From Ruminococcaceae bacterium UBA1447 (GTDB lineage: Bacteria; Bacillota; Clostridia; Oscillospirales; Acutalibacteraceae), in NCBI GenBank assembly GCA_002329225.1, contig DCTF01000062.1, forward strand, positions 27,359 through 41,134: 13,776 bases of DNA, written 5' to 3'. Every line of letters begins with the position of its first letter. Within the stretch, counting starts at the first letter, position 1. A model generated the notes under the pieces. The model was not told the DNA's origin. It did no database searches and saw nothing but the letters and a program-made list of their open reading frames with translations. The translations under genes were made by a program, and so were the position numbers. This document shows positions 6,538-13,564 of the stretch, in pieces.

Positions 6538-7052
6538 GCGGTCTCTCCTCCCACATATCCGCATTCCGCTGATTTAAACTTCCATGAGCAATAATTGCGT
6601 GCGTACCTGCGTGCGGGTAAATCCACGCCCAGCACGTCAAACTTGCCGGTTAAGGTAAACTCCACGTTTTTCTGATCCGCCGAGTAATTATCGATATAGA
6701 ACACGTCATCCATGTGGGCGTCCGGGTCCGCCAGCTGATCTAGCCATACCATGCGAATAATCACTCGCTTGCCACGAAAGTCATACTGCTCAAGATAAAG
6801 CTCAATAAGCCTCGACACGTTGCCTAAGCGCACCTTGACCTGATCAATCTGCCCCTGATTGTTCTCCGAGATAAACTCATGCGTGATCGGAAACTTTGAA
6901 TACAGCACGCCGTCATAAGTGATGTCCTGATCAAATCCCGCTAAATGCAGATCGTTAATTCCGTCATACGCCTCAAGCGTGTAAAGGAATAACGGAGCGT
7001 TCTCCTGTTTTGATTTTTCCTGCCTGAATGTCAGATCAATGTCTCTTGGCAT
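6441..7052 (-). CDS. Minor tail protein L-like, with Fe-S-type Cys cluster
   Basis: 203 residues (lambda L has 232). Residues 1-145 form the beta-rich tail-tip ring domain, with DITYDGVLYSKFP near 43-55 typical of the family. The C-terminal region carries four Cys at 155, 164, 173 and 180, in CSWKFKSAECGYVGG...CNKTKQRC. Lambda gpL binds a [4Fe-4S] cluster through four Cys in the same kind of region; the first (9) and last (7) spacings match those I recall for lambda, while the middle spacing is shorter (9 against about 23). ATG 7052 shares a base with the upstream stop (TGATG); GTG 7055 is possible but less likely. The gene lies between M-like and K-like genes, the lambda order. Role: tail-tip ring joining the distal tail to J. 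Confidence 0.9.
   Translation of the reverse strand: MPRDIDLTFRQEKSKQENAPLFLYTLEAYDGINDLHLAGFDQDITYDGVLYSKFPITHEFISENNQGQIDQVKVRLGNVSRLIELYLEQYDFRGKRVIIRMVWLDQLADPDAHMDDVFYIDNYSADQKNVEFTLTGKFDVLGVDLPARRYARNYCSWKFKSAECGYVGGETACNKTKQRCKQLENYLRYGAFPSVPSRRIYVM
6545..6551 (-). promoter_or_regulatory. RBS-like GGAGGAG inside the L gene, favouring the early NlpC start
   Basis: GGAGGAG on the minus strand, seven bases before ATG 6537. It also encodes a Gly-Gly-Glu run of the L protein, so it could be there by chance. It is the only strong site upstream of the NlpC domain. Confidence 0.5.
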
Positions 7053-7390
7053 CACTTCACCTCAATCACATCAAACTCAAAGTCATAAACCTCGTGCGCT
7101 TTTAAGGTGAACTTAAAACTGTCCTCAACAAAACGCACCGAATACTCGACTGAATCGTTGGGGTTTGTCCACGTAAACGCCATGAACGCCCCGTACTTGC
7201 TCTTAAAAAACTCCCGCACTGCCTGCATGTCGCCTTTAACCCGGTTGCTAAACCGTAAGTGCCACTTGTGCAAAGGCGCCGCCCATTTGCGCCTGCGCTG
7301 TTCCGCCCCATTCTCAAACTCCGAAATGAGCGTCTTATATTCCAGCGTCTCCTCAAAAACAAAATCAGGCAGAAAAGTAAACTCGCTCAT
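7052..7390 (-). CDS. Minor tail protein M-like / DUF2460-like distal tail protein
   Basis: 112 residues, close to lambda M (109). The N-terminus (FTFLPDFVFEE), the centre (ISEFENGAEQRRRKWAAP at 22-39) and an FFKSKYGAFMAFTWTNP stretch (61-77) match the family pattern of a gene M-like or DUF2460-like distal tail protein, where gDGxEQR and FxxxxGxxxxFxFxxP are the recurring features. Its start overlaps the tape measure stop as ATGA, with GGAGT upstream, so translation is coupled. It follows the tape measure gene and precedes L, the lambda order H-M-L. Role by family: forms the ring at the tail end on which the tail tip is built. M or DUF2460 naming cannot be settled by eye. Confidence 0.85.
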   Translation of the reverse strand: MSEFTFLPDFVFEETLEYKTLISEFENGAEQRRRKWAAPLHKWHLRFSNRVKGDMQAVREFFKSKYGAFMAFTWTNPNDSVEYSVRFVEDSFKFTLKAHEVYDFEFDVIEVK

Positions 7391-9162
7391 GCGTAACTCC
7401 TGATCACCGAGCGGATCTTGCCGTTGTTATAAATGTCATCAGCGATGGCGTTGGATAACATCTTGCGGTTACGCCAAACATCCTGAGCGTCCCACGCCTG
7501 AATAACCTGATTGACGTTGATCGTCACCCCGCCGCCACGGATAGATTCGCCATCGTTGAGCGCTCGAAGATTATCTGATCCGCCCACCGCCTGCATTCCC
7601 CTGCGGGAAAGAACACCCTCACCGGTCTGCGCTATAATCGGCACCTCATCCGGTGCGAGCCCGGAATGCGCACGGATAAACGCTCGATTGCGCCGCTCAA
7701 CCGTGCCGCCCTGATGAAACAAACTCGCCACAGGAACGCCGAATATCGTGCCGCCAGCCCCCGCCATGGCTGTGAATATTTTCATGAGTAACAGCTTCGC
7801 CAAGATGTTTGAAATCATCTGCAAGACCGCTCTGCCGAAATCTGCGAACACTTCCTTGACACTGCGAAGCTCACCGGTAAACGCCTTAAAGAAAAACTGC
7901 GAGAAAGCGTTCTGCATATTATGCGCCGACTGCTTGGCGAACTCCTCCATGACATTAAACTGCCTGCCCGCTTCCTCTGCGCTTTTGCCCACCTCTTTCG
8001 CCACGTTCCTCAAAATCTCGCCTGTCTTATCACCCGTGTCCTTAACCTTGGCAAACACAAGGTCGTACTGCGTCATGGCTTCTTTTGCGCTATCCTCAGC
8101 GGCCAAATTAAACGCCTGCCTTGCTTCCTCAAGCCCCTGCGTCAATCCCTCGACATTAAACTGGATTGTTTTCTTATCCAACGACTGCGAAAACCGCTCA
8201 ACTTCTGCCGCCGCCTGCCGGTAAGTCTCACCCACCGTGCCGGGAAGTTTTCCTAAAAGCTCATAGAATTTGATAAGCGGTGTCATAAGCGACTGAAAGA
8301 AATCCGTCCCGAACCTTAACAGCCCGTTTAAAGCGTTAACGATCCCCTGAATAAACGCCTCAACCGCACCTGATCCATACTCAAGAATCGTGAATATCCC
8401 TGAAACTAAATGATTGGCGAACCCCTGCAGGAACCCAAGCACCTGCCATAACATCTGCCCGGCTGACTCCAAAAAATCGTTCCATTTTGATTTAAGCGCC
8501 TGCACTTTTTCGTAACTGGTCATCATCTCAAGATTGACCGCCGCAAGATGAGATTTGCTTCTCTCCAAAATATGATTGGCGATCGCCTGCGCCATATGGT
8601 ACTTCTCGACTTCTTCCGTGGTCTTACCCGTGGCACGAGCGTATGACTCAACAGCGTCCTTAAGCGACAACTGTAAACCATATGACCTGCGCAAAGTCGT
8701 AACTAACCCGCCGGTGACTGCGCCGGATATGGTTTGAAACGCTTCTTCCGTGGTCGTGCCGAATATCCTCGCCTCAACCCGAGCCTGCCGCATGAGAGCG
8801 GTTATCTGATCCATGTTCAAGCCCTGAGCCATGAGTGATGAAACCTTATCCGCCACGTTTGAGAAATTGACCGTCTCCTGTGACGCTTCCATCAACGCCT
8901 TTTTCATTTCTCGGGAGTTGATACCAACACTCTCAGCCATGCGCTTGAAGCTCTCATCGATTTGCTGGGCTTTCGCACCCATTTCCATGAGATCCCACGC
9001 CTGACGAAGCGCCATAATGCTCGCCGTGATAGCGGCGGTTATCGCCAGCCAATTCTGCTTCCATGAATTAGCGAACCTCTGCAGACTGCCACGGACGCCC
9101 TCAAGACGTTTCGTCGCCTCATCCCGCAACCGCAATATGATTGACAACTCTTTATTCGTCAT
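7387..9162 (-). CDS. Tape measure protein (lambda H-like)
   Basis: 591 residues; sets tail length and is ejected with the DNA. Residues 1-60 start with KELSIILRLRDEATKRLEGV and a short hydrophobic stretch (39-50). Residues 60-215 are helical and contain the GTTTEEAFQTISGAVTGGLV segment common in tape measure N-domains. Residues 235-310 are hydrophobic, probably the membrane-interacting part, and 310-450 are mostly helical. The C-terminus has the diagnostic lambda-H-type end: FHQGGTV near 482 and PDEVPIIAQTGEGVLSRRGM at 504-523. It is shorter than lambda H (853), so the tail is expected to be shorter, about 90 nm if the residue-to-length ratio of lambda holds. ATGA overlaps at both ends (with T and M) mark it as part of one translational series. 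No large repeats were seen. Confidence 0.95.
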   Translation of the reverse strand: MTNKELSIILRLRDEATKRLEGVRGSLQRFANSWKQNWLAITAAITASIMALRQAWDLMEMGAKAQQIDESFKRMAESVGINSREMKKALMEASQETVNFSNVADKVSSLMAQGLNMDQITALMRQARVEARIFGTTTEEAFQTISGAVTGGLVTTLRRSYGLQLSLKDAVESYARATGKTTEEVEKYHMAQAIANHILERSKSHLAAVNLEMMTSYEKVQALKSKWNDFLESAGQMLWQVLGFLQGFANHLVSGIFTILEYGSGAVEAFIQGIVNALNGLLRFGTDFFQSLMTPLIKFYELLGKLPGTVGETYRQAAAEVERFSQSLDKKTIQFNVEGLTQGLEEARQAFNLAAEDSAKEAMTQYDLVFAKVKDTGDKTGEILRNVAKEVGKSAEEAGRQFNVMEEFAKQSAHNMQNAFSQFFFKAFTGELRSVKEVFADFGRAVLQMISNILAKLLLMKIFTAMAGAGGTIFGVPVASLFHQGGTVERRNRAFIRAHSGLAPDEVPIIAQTGEGVLSRRGMQAVGGSDNLRALNDGESIRGGGVTINVNQVIQAWDAQDVWRNRKMLSNAIADDIYNNGKIRSVIRSYA

Positions 9163-9488
9163 CGCTTAAACTGATTCCTTCTTTTTTCCCGCTCAAGCTC
9201 AATCGCTTGAAGCTCCTTCTCAATGACCTCGAAGGCATCCAGCATCTTCGCTGACTGATCAAGCCAACTGCCCTCATTCGGTAAATAACCCTGCCTATAA
9301 AACTGAAATGCCCTTAAAAAATTCGCCGACTGTCTCGTGACGATTTTGAAAGGGCATCCCCGGTACTGCTCACCGTATAATTCCCAGACTTCTTGTCCGG
9401 GCACTTCATACTCGCATTGAATCTTTCTCCCGCATAAACAATTGCGGCAGTTCATGGTGAGGTCGCCCAAATGAACCGCCACGATCAG
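9159..9488 (-). CDS. T part of G/GT tail assembly chaperone, made by -1 frameshift
   Basis: This reading frame continues the G gene after a -1 shift at the slippery site (CTG 9488 is the first shifted codon). About 109 residues are added, giving a GT product of about 250 residues. The region starts Cys-rich (NCRNCLCGRKIQC), continues with a WELYG and CPFKIVT segment, and ends in a very charged helix. The first possible start inside it is GTG 9482, which has no properly spaced ribosome binding site of its own, so independent translation is less likely. Known: in lambda, G and GT chaperones are both needed, bind tape measure and tube protein, and are absent from the virion. The Cys cluster may bind metal; I have not seen this as a general feature of T proteins. 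Confidence 0.85.
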   Translation of the reverse strand: MIVAVHLGDLTMNCRNCLCGRKIQCEYEVPGQEVWELYGEQYRGCPFKIVTRQSANFLRAFQFYRQGYLPNEGSWLDQSAKMLDAFEVIEKELQAIELEREKRRNQFKR

Positions 9489-9506
9489 TTTTTTTGTTCG
9501 CCCTCC
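9446..9506 (-). promoter_or_regulatory. -1 programmed ribosomal frameshift signal (slippery site plus stem-loop)
   Basis: All parts of a bacterial -1 frameshift signal are seen in order. GGAGGG at 9506-9501 is an internal Shine-Dalgarno-like element. Six bases later comes the heptamer A AAA AAC at 9494-9488, in the right phase (codons CAA AAA AAC then the G stop TGA). After a 7-base spacer, GGCGGTTCAT (9480-9471) can pair with ATGAACTGCC (9455-9446), ten pairs including one G-U, around a 15-base loop. The shifted frame is exactly the T frame. Known: G/GT frameshifting is conserved across long-tailed phages, and a similar upstream element stimulates shifting in E. coli dnaX. Confidence 0.88.
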
Positions 9507-9910
9507 GTGAGTTTCGATTCGTTCAAAATCGCTTCCGCAAGCTCTTGTCTTAGCTCGTTGGGAAACATGGCGATAATCCTGTCCGGCACGACGCTCCTCA
9601 TTTTGCCTGCGTAATGAATCGTGTCGAATTTAAGCTCAACCGGCTTATTGGTCTGCGGATCAAGAAAGTTGTCCATGCCTTTGAGCCCGAACTTTATCGC
9701 CGTGATCTGGCGCTTATTCCAGTTAAGCCGCACCTTCGCCTTATCATTCGGGTTCGTGGAACTCATCTCATAGGTACTGCTTTCATCATCAACCTCAGCC
9801 CGCAAACTCGGATCCAGCAACCCGATATGAAACACCGTGGGATTGTTCTTGTCCGGGTCCATCTTTGACACATATTCCCGTGTCGAATTGATATCAATGC
9901 CTGTTAACAT
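9485..9910 (-). CDS. Tail assembly chaperone G-like protein
   Basis: 141 residues, the same size as lambda G (140). ATG 9910 follows a strong AGGAGGT by five bases, 16 nt after the tube gene. The middle has repeated strand-like segments around an N-K-R-Q motif (LNWNKRQITAIKFGLKG at 62-78) and the end is acidic and helical (FPNELRQELAEAILNESKLTEGEQ). It lies between tube and tape measure genes, the fixed place of these chaperones, and ends at the frameshift site that makes GT. Most ribosomes should stop at TGA 9487 and give G alone. The family name is based on position, size and frameshift more than on sequence similarity. Confidence 0.88.
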   Translation of the reverse strand: MLTGIDINSTREYVSKMDPDKNNPTVFHIGLLDPSLRAEVDDESSTYEMSSTNPNDKAKVRLNWNKRQITAIKFGLKGMDNFLDPQTNKPVELKFDTIHYAGKMRSVVPDRIIAMFPNELRQELAEAILNESKLTEGEQKN

Positions 9911-9926
9911 GAGATACCTCCTGTTT

Positions 9927-11078
9927 TTATAAAAGTAATATCGTTAATTCGTCGTCACCGGGTTCCATTGAACCGGTCAAATCAAACGATGTCTGCGCCA
10001 GCTGTAAACCGTCCCGGTCGCCGTCATCGATTTTGTTATAGATAATCCCGGGTGCGTAAAACCTGAACTTATTGCCTTCCGTTTCCCCATACGCCAAATC
10101 AATCACCATCGGCGTGTTGTTAAACCACTTCGAGAAAAAGTCATGCGCGGCGACCGGCACCATCTCGGGATTAAACGACCCCTGCATGTCACGGCCGGTG
10201 ATCATGAATGAAAGTATCCCTTTGGCGTCATCAATTTTGTCTTTCGATGCCAGCGTGTTGGAAACGTTAATCTCCATCTCGCCGATATTAAGCGACACAC
10301 CGTCACAAGCCATCACGGCGTTCAAAAGCACCGGCGGCACGGTGTTGTCGAAACTTACACCCGCAAGCATCGGCACATCGGCGACTCCGGACTCAACGCC
10401 TTTGAAACTAAAATCCAAAGTCGCTGGTTCGCCGATCTTGAAATTGAACTTCACCGTTCCCCTACATCCTTTAAGAACCTTACGGATACCGTCCTCAAAA
10501 AGACCCATGGTAAGCGACACCACTGAACTGCTGACCGGCTTGATCTCAAAACCTGCGCTCACCGGATCCGCAGATGCCGTGGCTGTAGCCCCTGACATCC
10601 CGCCGGTGATAATCTCGCCCGTCTCAAACGTCCCGCTTAACGACACAAAATAAAGCGTGGTCGTTCCGTTGGCTGTCTTTATAACCACCCTGCCGGTTGC
10701 CGCTGAAGTCTGCCCAGTGATAATTTCCCCATGCAAATAAGGCCCTGAGGTAATCGCCCCAATGGTTATCTTCTTTAATGCGTTTGAGGCGAACCCGCAC
10801 GCTCTGATCAGCCGTAACCATTCCGGCTCAACCGTTACTGAACCTGATCCTTTAAGCTCGATACTAAAATCAATTCCAGCGGAACGTTTACCGGCGAGCT
10901 TGCCCATTTTCGTAAGAGATGCCCGCACCGGGTCCCGCTGATACATTTGCGGATCGTAACTCGCTTTTGGCGAGAAATTGACCAGAATGCCTGCGTCAGC
11001 TGATGCGAGGGTTTCCGCTGAACCCTCAACAGCCTCAATCTTCGCCGCAAGCTGGCGTTTTCTTATAAGCATTGACAT
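9927..11078 (-). CDS. Major tail tube protein (lambda V-like)
   Basis: 383 residues, with ATG 11078 seven bases after AGGAGG. The N-terminus (LIRKRQLAAKIEAVEGSAET with an 'NFSPKASYDPQMYQRDPVRASL' type region to about 55) and the C-terminal beta-sandwich (SFNPEM...FRFYAPGIIYNKIDDGDRDGLQLAQTSFDL) match siphophage tail tube proteins, where the final strand set closes the tube ring. Residues about 104-176 are an inserted pair of Gly-rich units, each with GEIITG followed by SxATxxx (116-132 and 153-169), which makes this protein longer than a minimal tube subunit. The gene precedes G/GT and tape measure and follows the U-like gene, as in lambda. Hexamer rings of it should form the tail tube, with the insert possibly exposed on the outside. 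Confidence 0.9.
   Translation of the reverse strand: MSMLIRKRQLAAKIEAVEGSAETLASADAGILVNFSPKASYDPQMYQRDPVRASLTKMGKLAGKRSAGIDFSIELKGSGSVTVEPEWLRLIRACGFASNALKKITIGAITSGPYLHGEIITGQTSAATGRVVIKTANGTTTLYFVSLSGTFETGEIITGGMSGATATASADPVSAGFEIKPVSSSVVSLTMGLFEDGIRKVLKGCRGTVKFNFKIGEPATLDFSFKGVESGVADVPMLAGVSFDNTVPPVLLNAVMACDGVSLNIGEMEINVSNTLASKDKIDDAKGILSFMITGRDMQGSFNPEMVPVAAHDFFSKWFNNTPMVIDLAYGETEGNKFRFYAPGIIYNKIDDGDRDGLQLAQTSFDLTGSMEPGDDELTILLL
10551..10769 (-). repeat. Inserted two-unit Gly-rich motif in the tube protein (residues 104-176)
   Basis: Two diverged in-frame units contain GEIITGQTSAATGRV and GEIITGGMSGATATA, separated by 37 residues. They lie between the N-terminal half and the following VSSSVVSLTMG strand, so they look like an inserted domain rather than tube core. 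Confidence 0.75.
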
Positions 11079-11091
11079 CGCAATTCCTCCT

Positions 11092-11559
11092 TTAATTCTT
11101 TGCCGTGGGATCAGACCGTAAATGACGGTAACGAATCTTTAACTCCATAATGATCCCGGCGTAAGGTTGCGCCTCAGTCGTCTCAAACGGAGTCGTTCCC
11201 AAAACATCAGTATCAATAGCGTCCCCGCCACGAGTCGAATCCAACAAGACCGCTTTTTTGATATCTCCCTGTAATCTATTCAAATACGTGTCGGTCGGTA
11301 CGGCGTCGTTCTCATCATTAATAAAGAACACGTCCAGATAAACCGTCAACACGCATTCCTCAAACGGATGCGGGGAACTTGACTCGTCCTCATCGCCCGG
11401 GCTGATAACCGCCATCGGCATATCAACCATACGGTTGCCGTGCATTGACCAGCGCTGAACTGTCTGCGGCGTGAAATCAAAGTTGTATCCATTAGCGATG
11501 GTCACCGCCTCAAGCGTGGTCTTTATGTTCTGAAGTATTCGTTCCCTGACCGTTTCCAT
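11092..11559 (-). CDS. Tail terminator, U-like
   Basis: 155 residues (lambda U has 131). ATG 11559 shares its A with the upstream stop (TGATG) and follows GGAAG by seven bases; TTG 11562 is a poorer choice. The N-terminal helix (METVRERILQNIKTTLEAV) is followed by alternating strands and an acidic segment (PGDEDESSSPHPFEE, about 55-69), then VLTVYLDVFFINDE, and ends with IIMELKIRYRHLRSDP. This helix-then-beta plan, with a C-terminal strand in ELKIRYRH, is typical for the tail terminator that caps the tube and joins it to the head. It sits just before the tube gene and after the Z/gp10-like gene, as in lambda (Z-U-V). The family is called mainly by position and general shape. Confidence 0.78.
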   Translation of the reverse strand: METVRERILQNIKTTLEAVTIANGYNFDFTPQTVQRWSMHGNRMVDMPMAVISPGDEDESSSPHPFEECVLTVYLDVFFINDENDAVPTDTYLNRLQGDIKKAVLLDSTRGGDAIDTDVLGTTPFETTEAQPYAGIIMELKIRYRHLRSDPTAKN

Positions 11560-12167
11560 CAAATCTTCCTTAATGCGTTGTCGATTGATTTGTTTAAAAT
11601 ATCAATACGGTAATTCACCAGCCCGTCCCATGTGCGGTAAAATCCAAGCCGTGGTTTTATCCTTACCTGCCGTTTTAAGACGTAAAGCGGCAATATCTTC
11701 GCCGCCCTCTTTGTAACCCGTGCCAAAAACGTCTCGCCTTTCCAGCGCATGGCTCTGACGTTTTTTAATTCTTTCGGTTTCTTATATCTTGCTCGGAGTT
11801 TTCCCTGCGGCGTGAACATCTCACTGCGTGCCGATAAAGGCACGGCTAAGCGTTTGCCGCCCGGGTCTTTTACCGTCCCGCCTGTCTCATGGAGCTTAGC
11901 GATCTTTGACTCCGAGAAAATCTCAAACCCCATTCCCTCAATATCAGGCGTCACGAAAAACACACGCTTGAACGTGCCAAAGAGCCCGTGTCCTGATGCA
12001 CCCCGCACACCCGGAGGCCCTTGAAGCTGTTGCTGTCTGAACCGTTTCAAAAAACCCCTGCCGATGCGATCCATGCCATCGGCAAGCTCGAATTTAAGAA
12101 CACGTGGGGCGATTTTAATCGCCTTATCCAACGCACGTGTGTCAATCTCCGTGATTAACTCAACCAT
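11559..12167 (-). CDS. HK97 gp10-like / Z-like tail completion protein
   Basis: 202 residues. ATG 12167 is two bases after the upstream stop, with a weak GGTGG site; the reading could extend to GTG 12194, but that would overlap the upstream gene without a better site. Pattern: an N-terminal ITEIDTRALDKAIKIAPR helix region with 'FLKRFRQQQLQGPPG', then a central SKIAKLHETGGTV segment, where the E-x-G-G motif is common in gp10/Z-type proteins, and a basic C-terminal part rich in Lys and Arg. Known role: the protein finishes the tail end or head-tail connection. Position after the FII-like gene and before the U-like gene fits Z. Its basic C-terminal half is notable, but no nucleic-acid-binding motif is seen. 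Confidence 0.85.
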   Translation of the reverse strand: MVELITEIDTRALDKAIKIAPRVLKFELADGMDRIGRGFLKRFRQQQLQGPPGVRGASGHGLFGTFKRVFFVTPDIEGMGFEIFSESKIAKLHETGGTVKDPGGKRLAVPLSARSEMFTPQGKLRARYKKPKELKNVRAMRWKGETFLARVTKRAAKILPLYVLKRQVRIKPRLGFYRTWDGLVNYRIDILNKSIDNALRKI

Positions 12168-12169
12168 GA

Positions 12170-12514
12170 CTACCACCCCACCATGAGGTACCACATGCCC
12201 TCATCACGAGCTATGACATCATTAATCCTCGCCTCATGCTCAACGCCTTCGGTGTCCTTAAGCGTTATGCGGTCATCTTTTTTATTCACCGCAGTCACGC
12301 CGCTGGTCTCGTCATTGGCGATATAAATTTCCGCCTGCTTCTTGAGCGAGCGGTTGATGTTTTCCTCCGCCGGGGCGAGTTCATAGCGCACGACAACGGC
12401 TTTAATCACCTTGGAAACGCCAGCGCCTGTCGTGTAGGTAATCTCCTCGGCGAACTCTCCATCGTTTAAGAAACAACCGACAGCGTCCTTGGGCATCTGT
12501 TCTTTCAAACTCAT
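12170..12514 (-). CDS. Head-tail joining protein, FII-like
   Basis: 114 residues (lambda FII has 117). ATG 12514 is chosen because AAGGAG lies five bases upstream; the GTG at 12520 would sit on this site. The sequence is mostly beta: FLNDGEFAEEITYTT (15-29), KVIKAVVVRYE (35-45), KKQAEIYIANDE (58-69), RITLKDTEGVEHEARINDV (82-100) and a closing WYLMVGW. An N-terminal 'EFAE..TY' followed by short strands is shared with the lambda FII-like head-tail joining family. It lies directly after the capsid gene (past a hairpin) and before the Z-like gene, as in lambda where FII precedes Z. Role by family: joins the filled head to the tail. A small head-completion protein of another family remains possible. 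Confidence 0.8.
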   Translation of the reverse strand: MSLKEQMPKDAVGCFLNDGEFAEEITYTTGAGVSKVIKAVVVRYELAPAEENINRSLKKQAEIYIANDETSGVTAVNKKDDRITLKDTEGVEHEARINDVIARDEGMWYLMVGW

Positions 12515-12519
12515 AGACA

Positions 12520-12525
12520 CTCCTT
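12520..12525 (-). promoter_or_regulatory. RBS (AAGGAG) deciding the FII-like start
   Basis: AAGGAG on the minus strand, five bases before ATG 12514. It overlaps the alternative GTG start at 12520, which makes the ATG the better choice. Confidence 0.75.
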
Positions 12526-12529
12526 AAAC

Positions 12530-12566
12530 GAGGGCCCGGGAGCCGTTAAGTCCCCGGGCGATCCTC
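12530..12566 (-). other. GC-rich hairpin just after the major capsid gene
   Basis: On the minus strand, GCCCGGG (12559-12553) pairs perfectly with CCCGGGC (12540-12534) across a 12-base loop, and an outer GAGG (12566-12563)/CCTC (12533-12530) pair extends it with a 3-base ATC bulge on one side. It starts five bases after the capsid stop. No U-run follows, so it is not a classic intrinsic terminator. It more likely protects or partly attenuates the message between the abundant capsid protein and the next gene. Confidence 0.65.
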
Positions 12567-12571
12567 AAATG

Positions 12572-13534
12572 TTAAGCGTCTACTTTCATCAGATGAGCGA
12601 AGAACGGATCAATGATCATCTCGTCCACGTGCTGACGCACACGGAAGATGTCGCTTCGTGCCGAATCGTCACGATACTGCTCAACCGTGGCGTTATCCGG
12701 GCTGTCCGATGTCCAAAGGAACGTCCTGCCCATGCTCGGATCAGCCAAACGGCTTGATTGACCGATCACAGCGACCATGGCGTAATCATCGCTCCAAATA
12801 TCTGCGCTGATAAACGTCTTTCCTTCTTTGGCTGAATTGTAAATACCCTTGCCGACAAGAATCCTGCGCACGCCGAGAATATCCGCCAAGGCGTTAAGCA
12901 ATTCCGCCTCTGTCAGCCGAGCGACATACCTGATGCAGTCCTTAATGCTTGTACTCGCCAGCATGCGGTCTATATTCGCCTTACTGCAAATCAGCGTGTT
13001 GGGATCGATACCGCAATTAGCTCGAACTCTTTCCCGTGCCGCACGCACCTGCGCCGGAATATCAGCGGAAGATGGGTTATCCCACGGCTGAGATGAGTTG
13101 TCGGTGTAAAGCGAAGCGCCGGTAAAGGTGGTCGTATTGAACACCGTTGCGGCAATCCGCCTCTCCTGAGCCTGCAATACACGGCGAGTGATAATCTGCA
13201 CCGTGGTCAACTCAGCGTCAAAATCCGTGGCGTACAAACTCCTCTCGCTGTCATCGAGAGGTCCCTCAAGACCAAACTCCTCGCAGGTGTACTGCCGGTC
13301 TTTGGCTTGAAAGCCGTCACGGTTATAGTTGCCTCTGGGCGCACGTTTTGTGTCCGCCTCACGAGTGATGCTCTCCCGTGTGATAGCGGGAAAAATCGCC
13401 GCTTTCTTTTTCGTCGGGAAAATCGGCAGAACCTGCGTGCCGATAAACTCGTCTTGCTGTTGGATATATTCCAATGCCGCCTCGCCCAGCTCAAGTCTCG
13501 GCACCGCTCTTGTCCCTAAATAATCAACTCCCAT
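12572..13534 (-). CDS. Major capsid protein (lambda E-like)
   Basis: 320 residues (lambda E has 341). ATG 13534 has AGGAGG six bases upstream. The N-terminus contains LGTRAVPRLELG and an ITRESITREADTKRAPRG segment (about 51-68) that lead into an HK97-fold core; the middle helix region (TTVQIITRRVLQAQERRIA, about 110-128) resembles the spine helix, and the end has RDDSARSDIFRVRQHVDEMIIDP (about 288-311), a motif widespread in capsid proteins of this group. No N-terminal protease/delta domain is seen in this reading. It sits after a DUF2190-like gene and before the FII-like gene. The protein forms the hexamers and pentamers of the head. Confidence 0.93.
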   Translation of the reverse strand: MGVDYLGTRAVPRLELGEAALEYIQQQDEFIGTQVLPIFPTKKKAAIFPAITRESITREADTKRAPRGNYNRDGFQAKDRQYTCEEFGLEGPLDDSERSLYATDFDAELTTVQIITRRVLQAQERRIAATVFNTTTFTGASLYTDNSSQPWDNPSSADIPAQVRAARERVRANCGIDPNTLICSKANIDRMLASTSIKDCIRYVARLTEAELLNALADILGVRRILVGKGIYNSAKEGKTFISADIWSDDYAMVAVIGQSSRLADPSMGRTFLWTSDSPDNATVEQYRDDSARSDIFRVRQHVDEMIIDPFFAHLMKVDA

Positions 13535-13564
13535 GGTTTCCTCCTCTTTCTTAAATGCGTTAAA

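Noticed and set aside
7748..8224. Plus-strand ORF of 158 residues opposite the tape measure gene
   Set aside because: Composition (many Ser, Ala, Leu, Cys) is that of the antisense of helical tape measure codons; no site or motif supports it.
9159..9482. T frame as an independent gene starting at GTG 9482
   Set aside because: No spaced ribosome binding site of its own, while an exact in-phase slippery heptamer, a stem and the correct -1 relation to G make frameshift expression the better reading.
12530..12566. Intrinsic terminator after the capsid gene
   Set aside because: The stem is strong but no U-run follows and further late genes lie directly downstream, so a full stop of transcription is unlikely.
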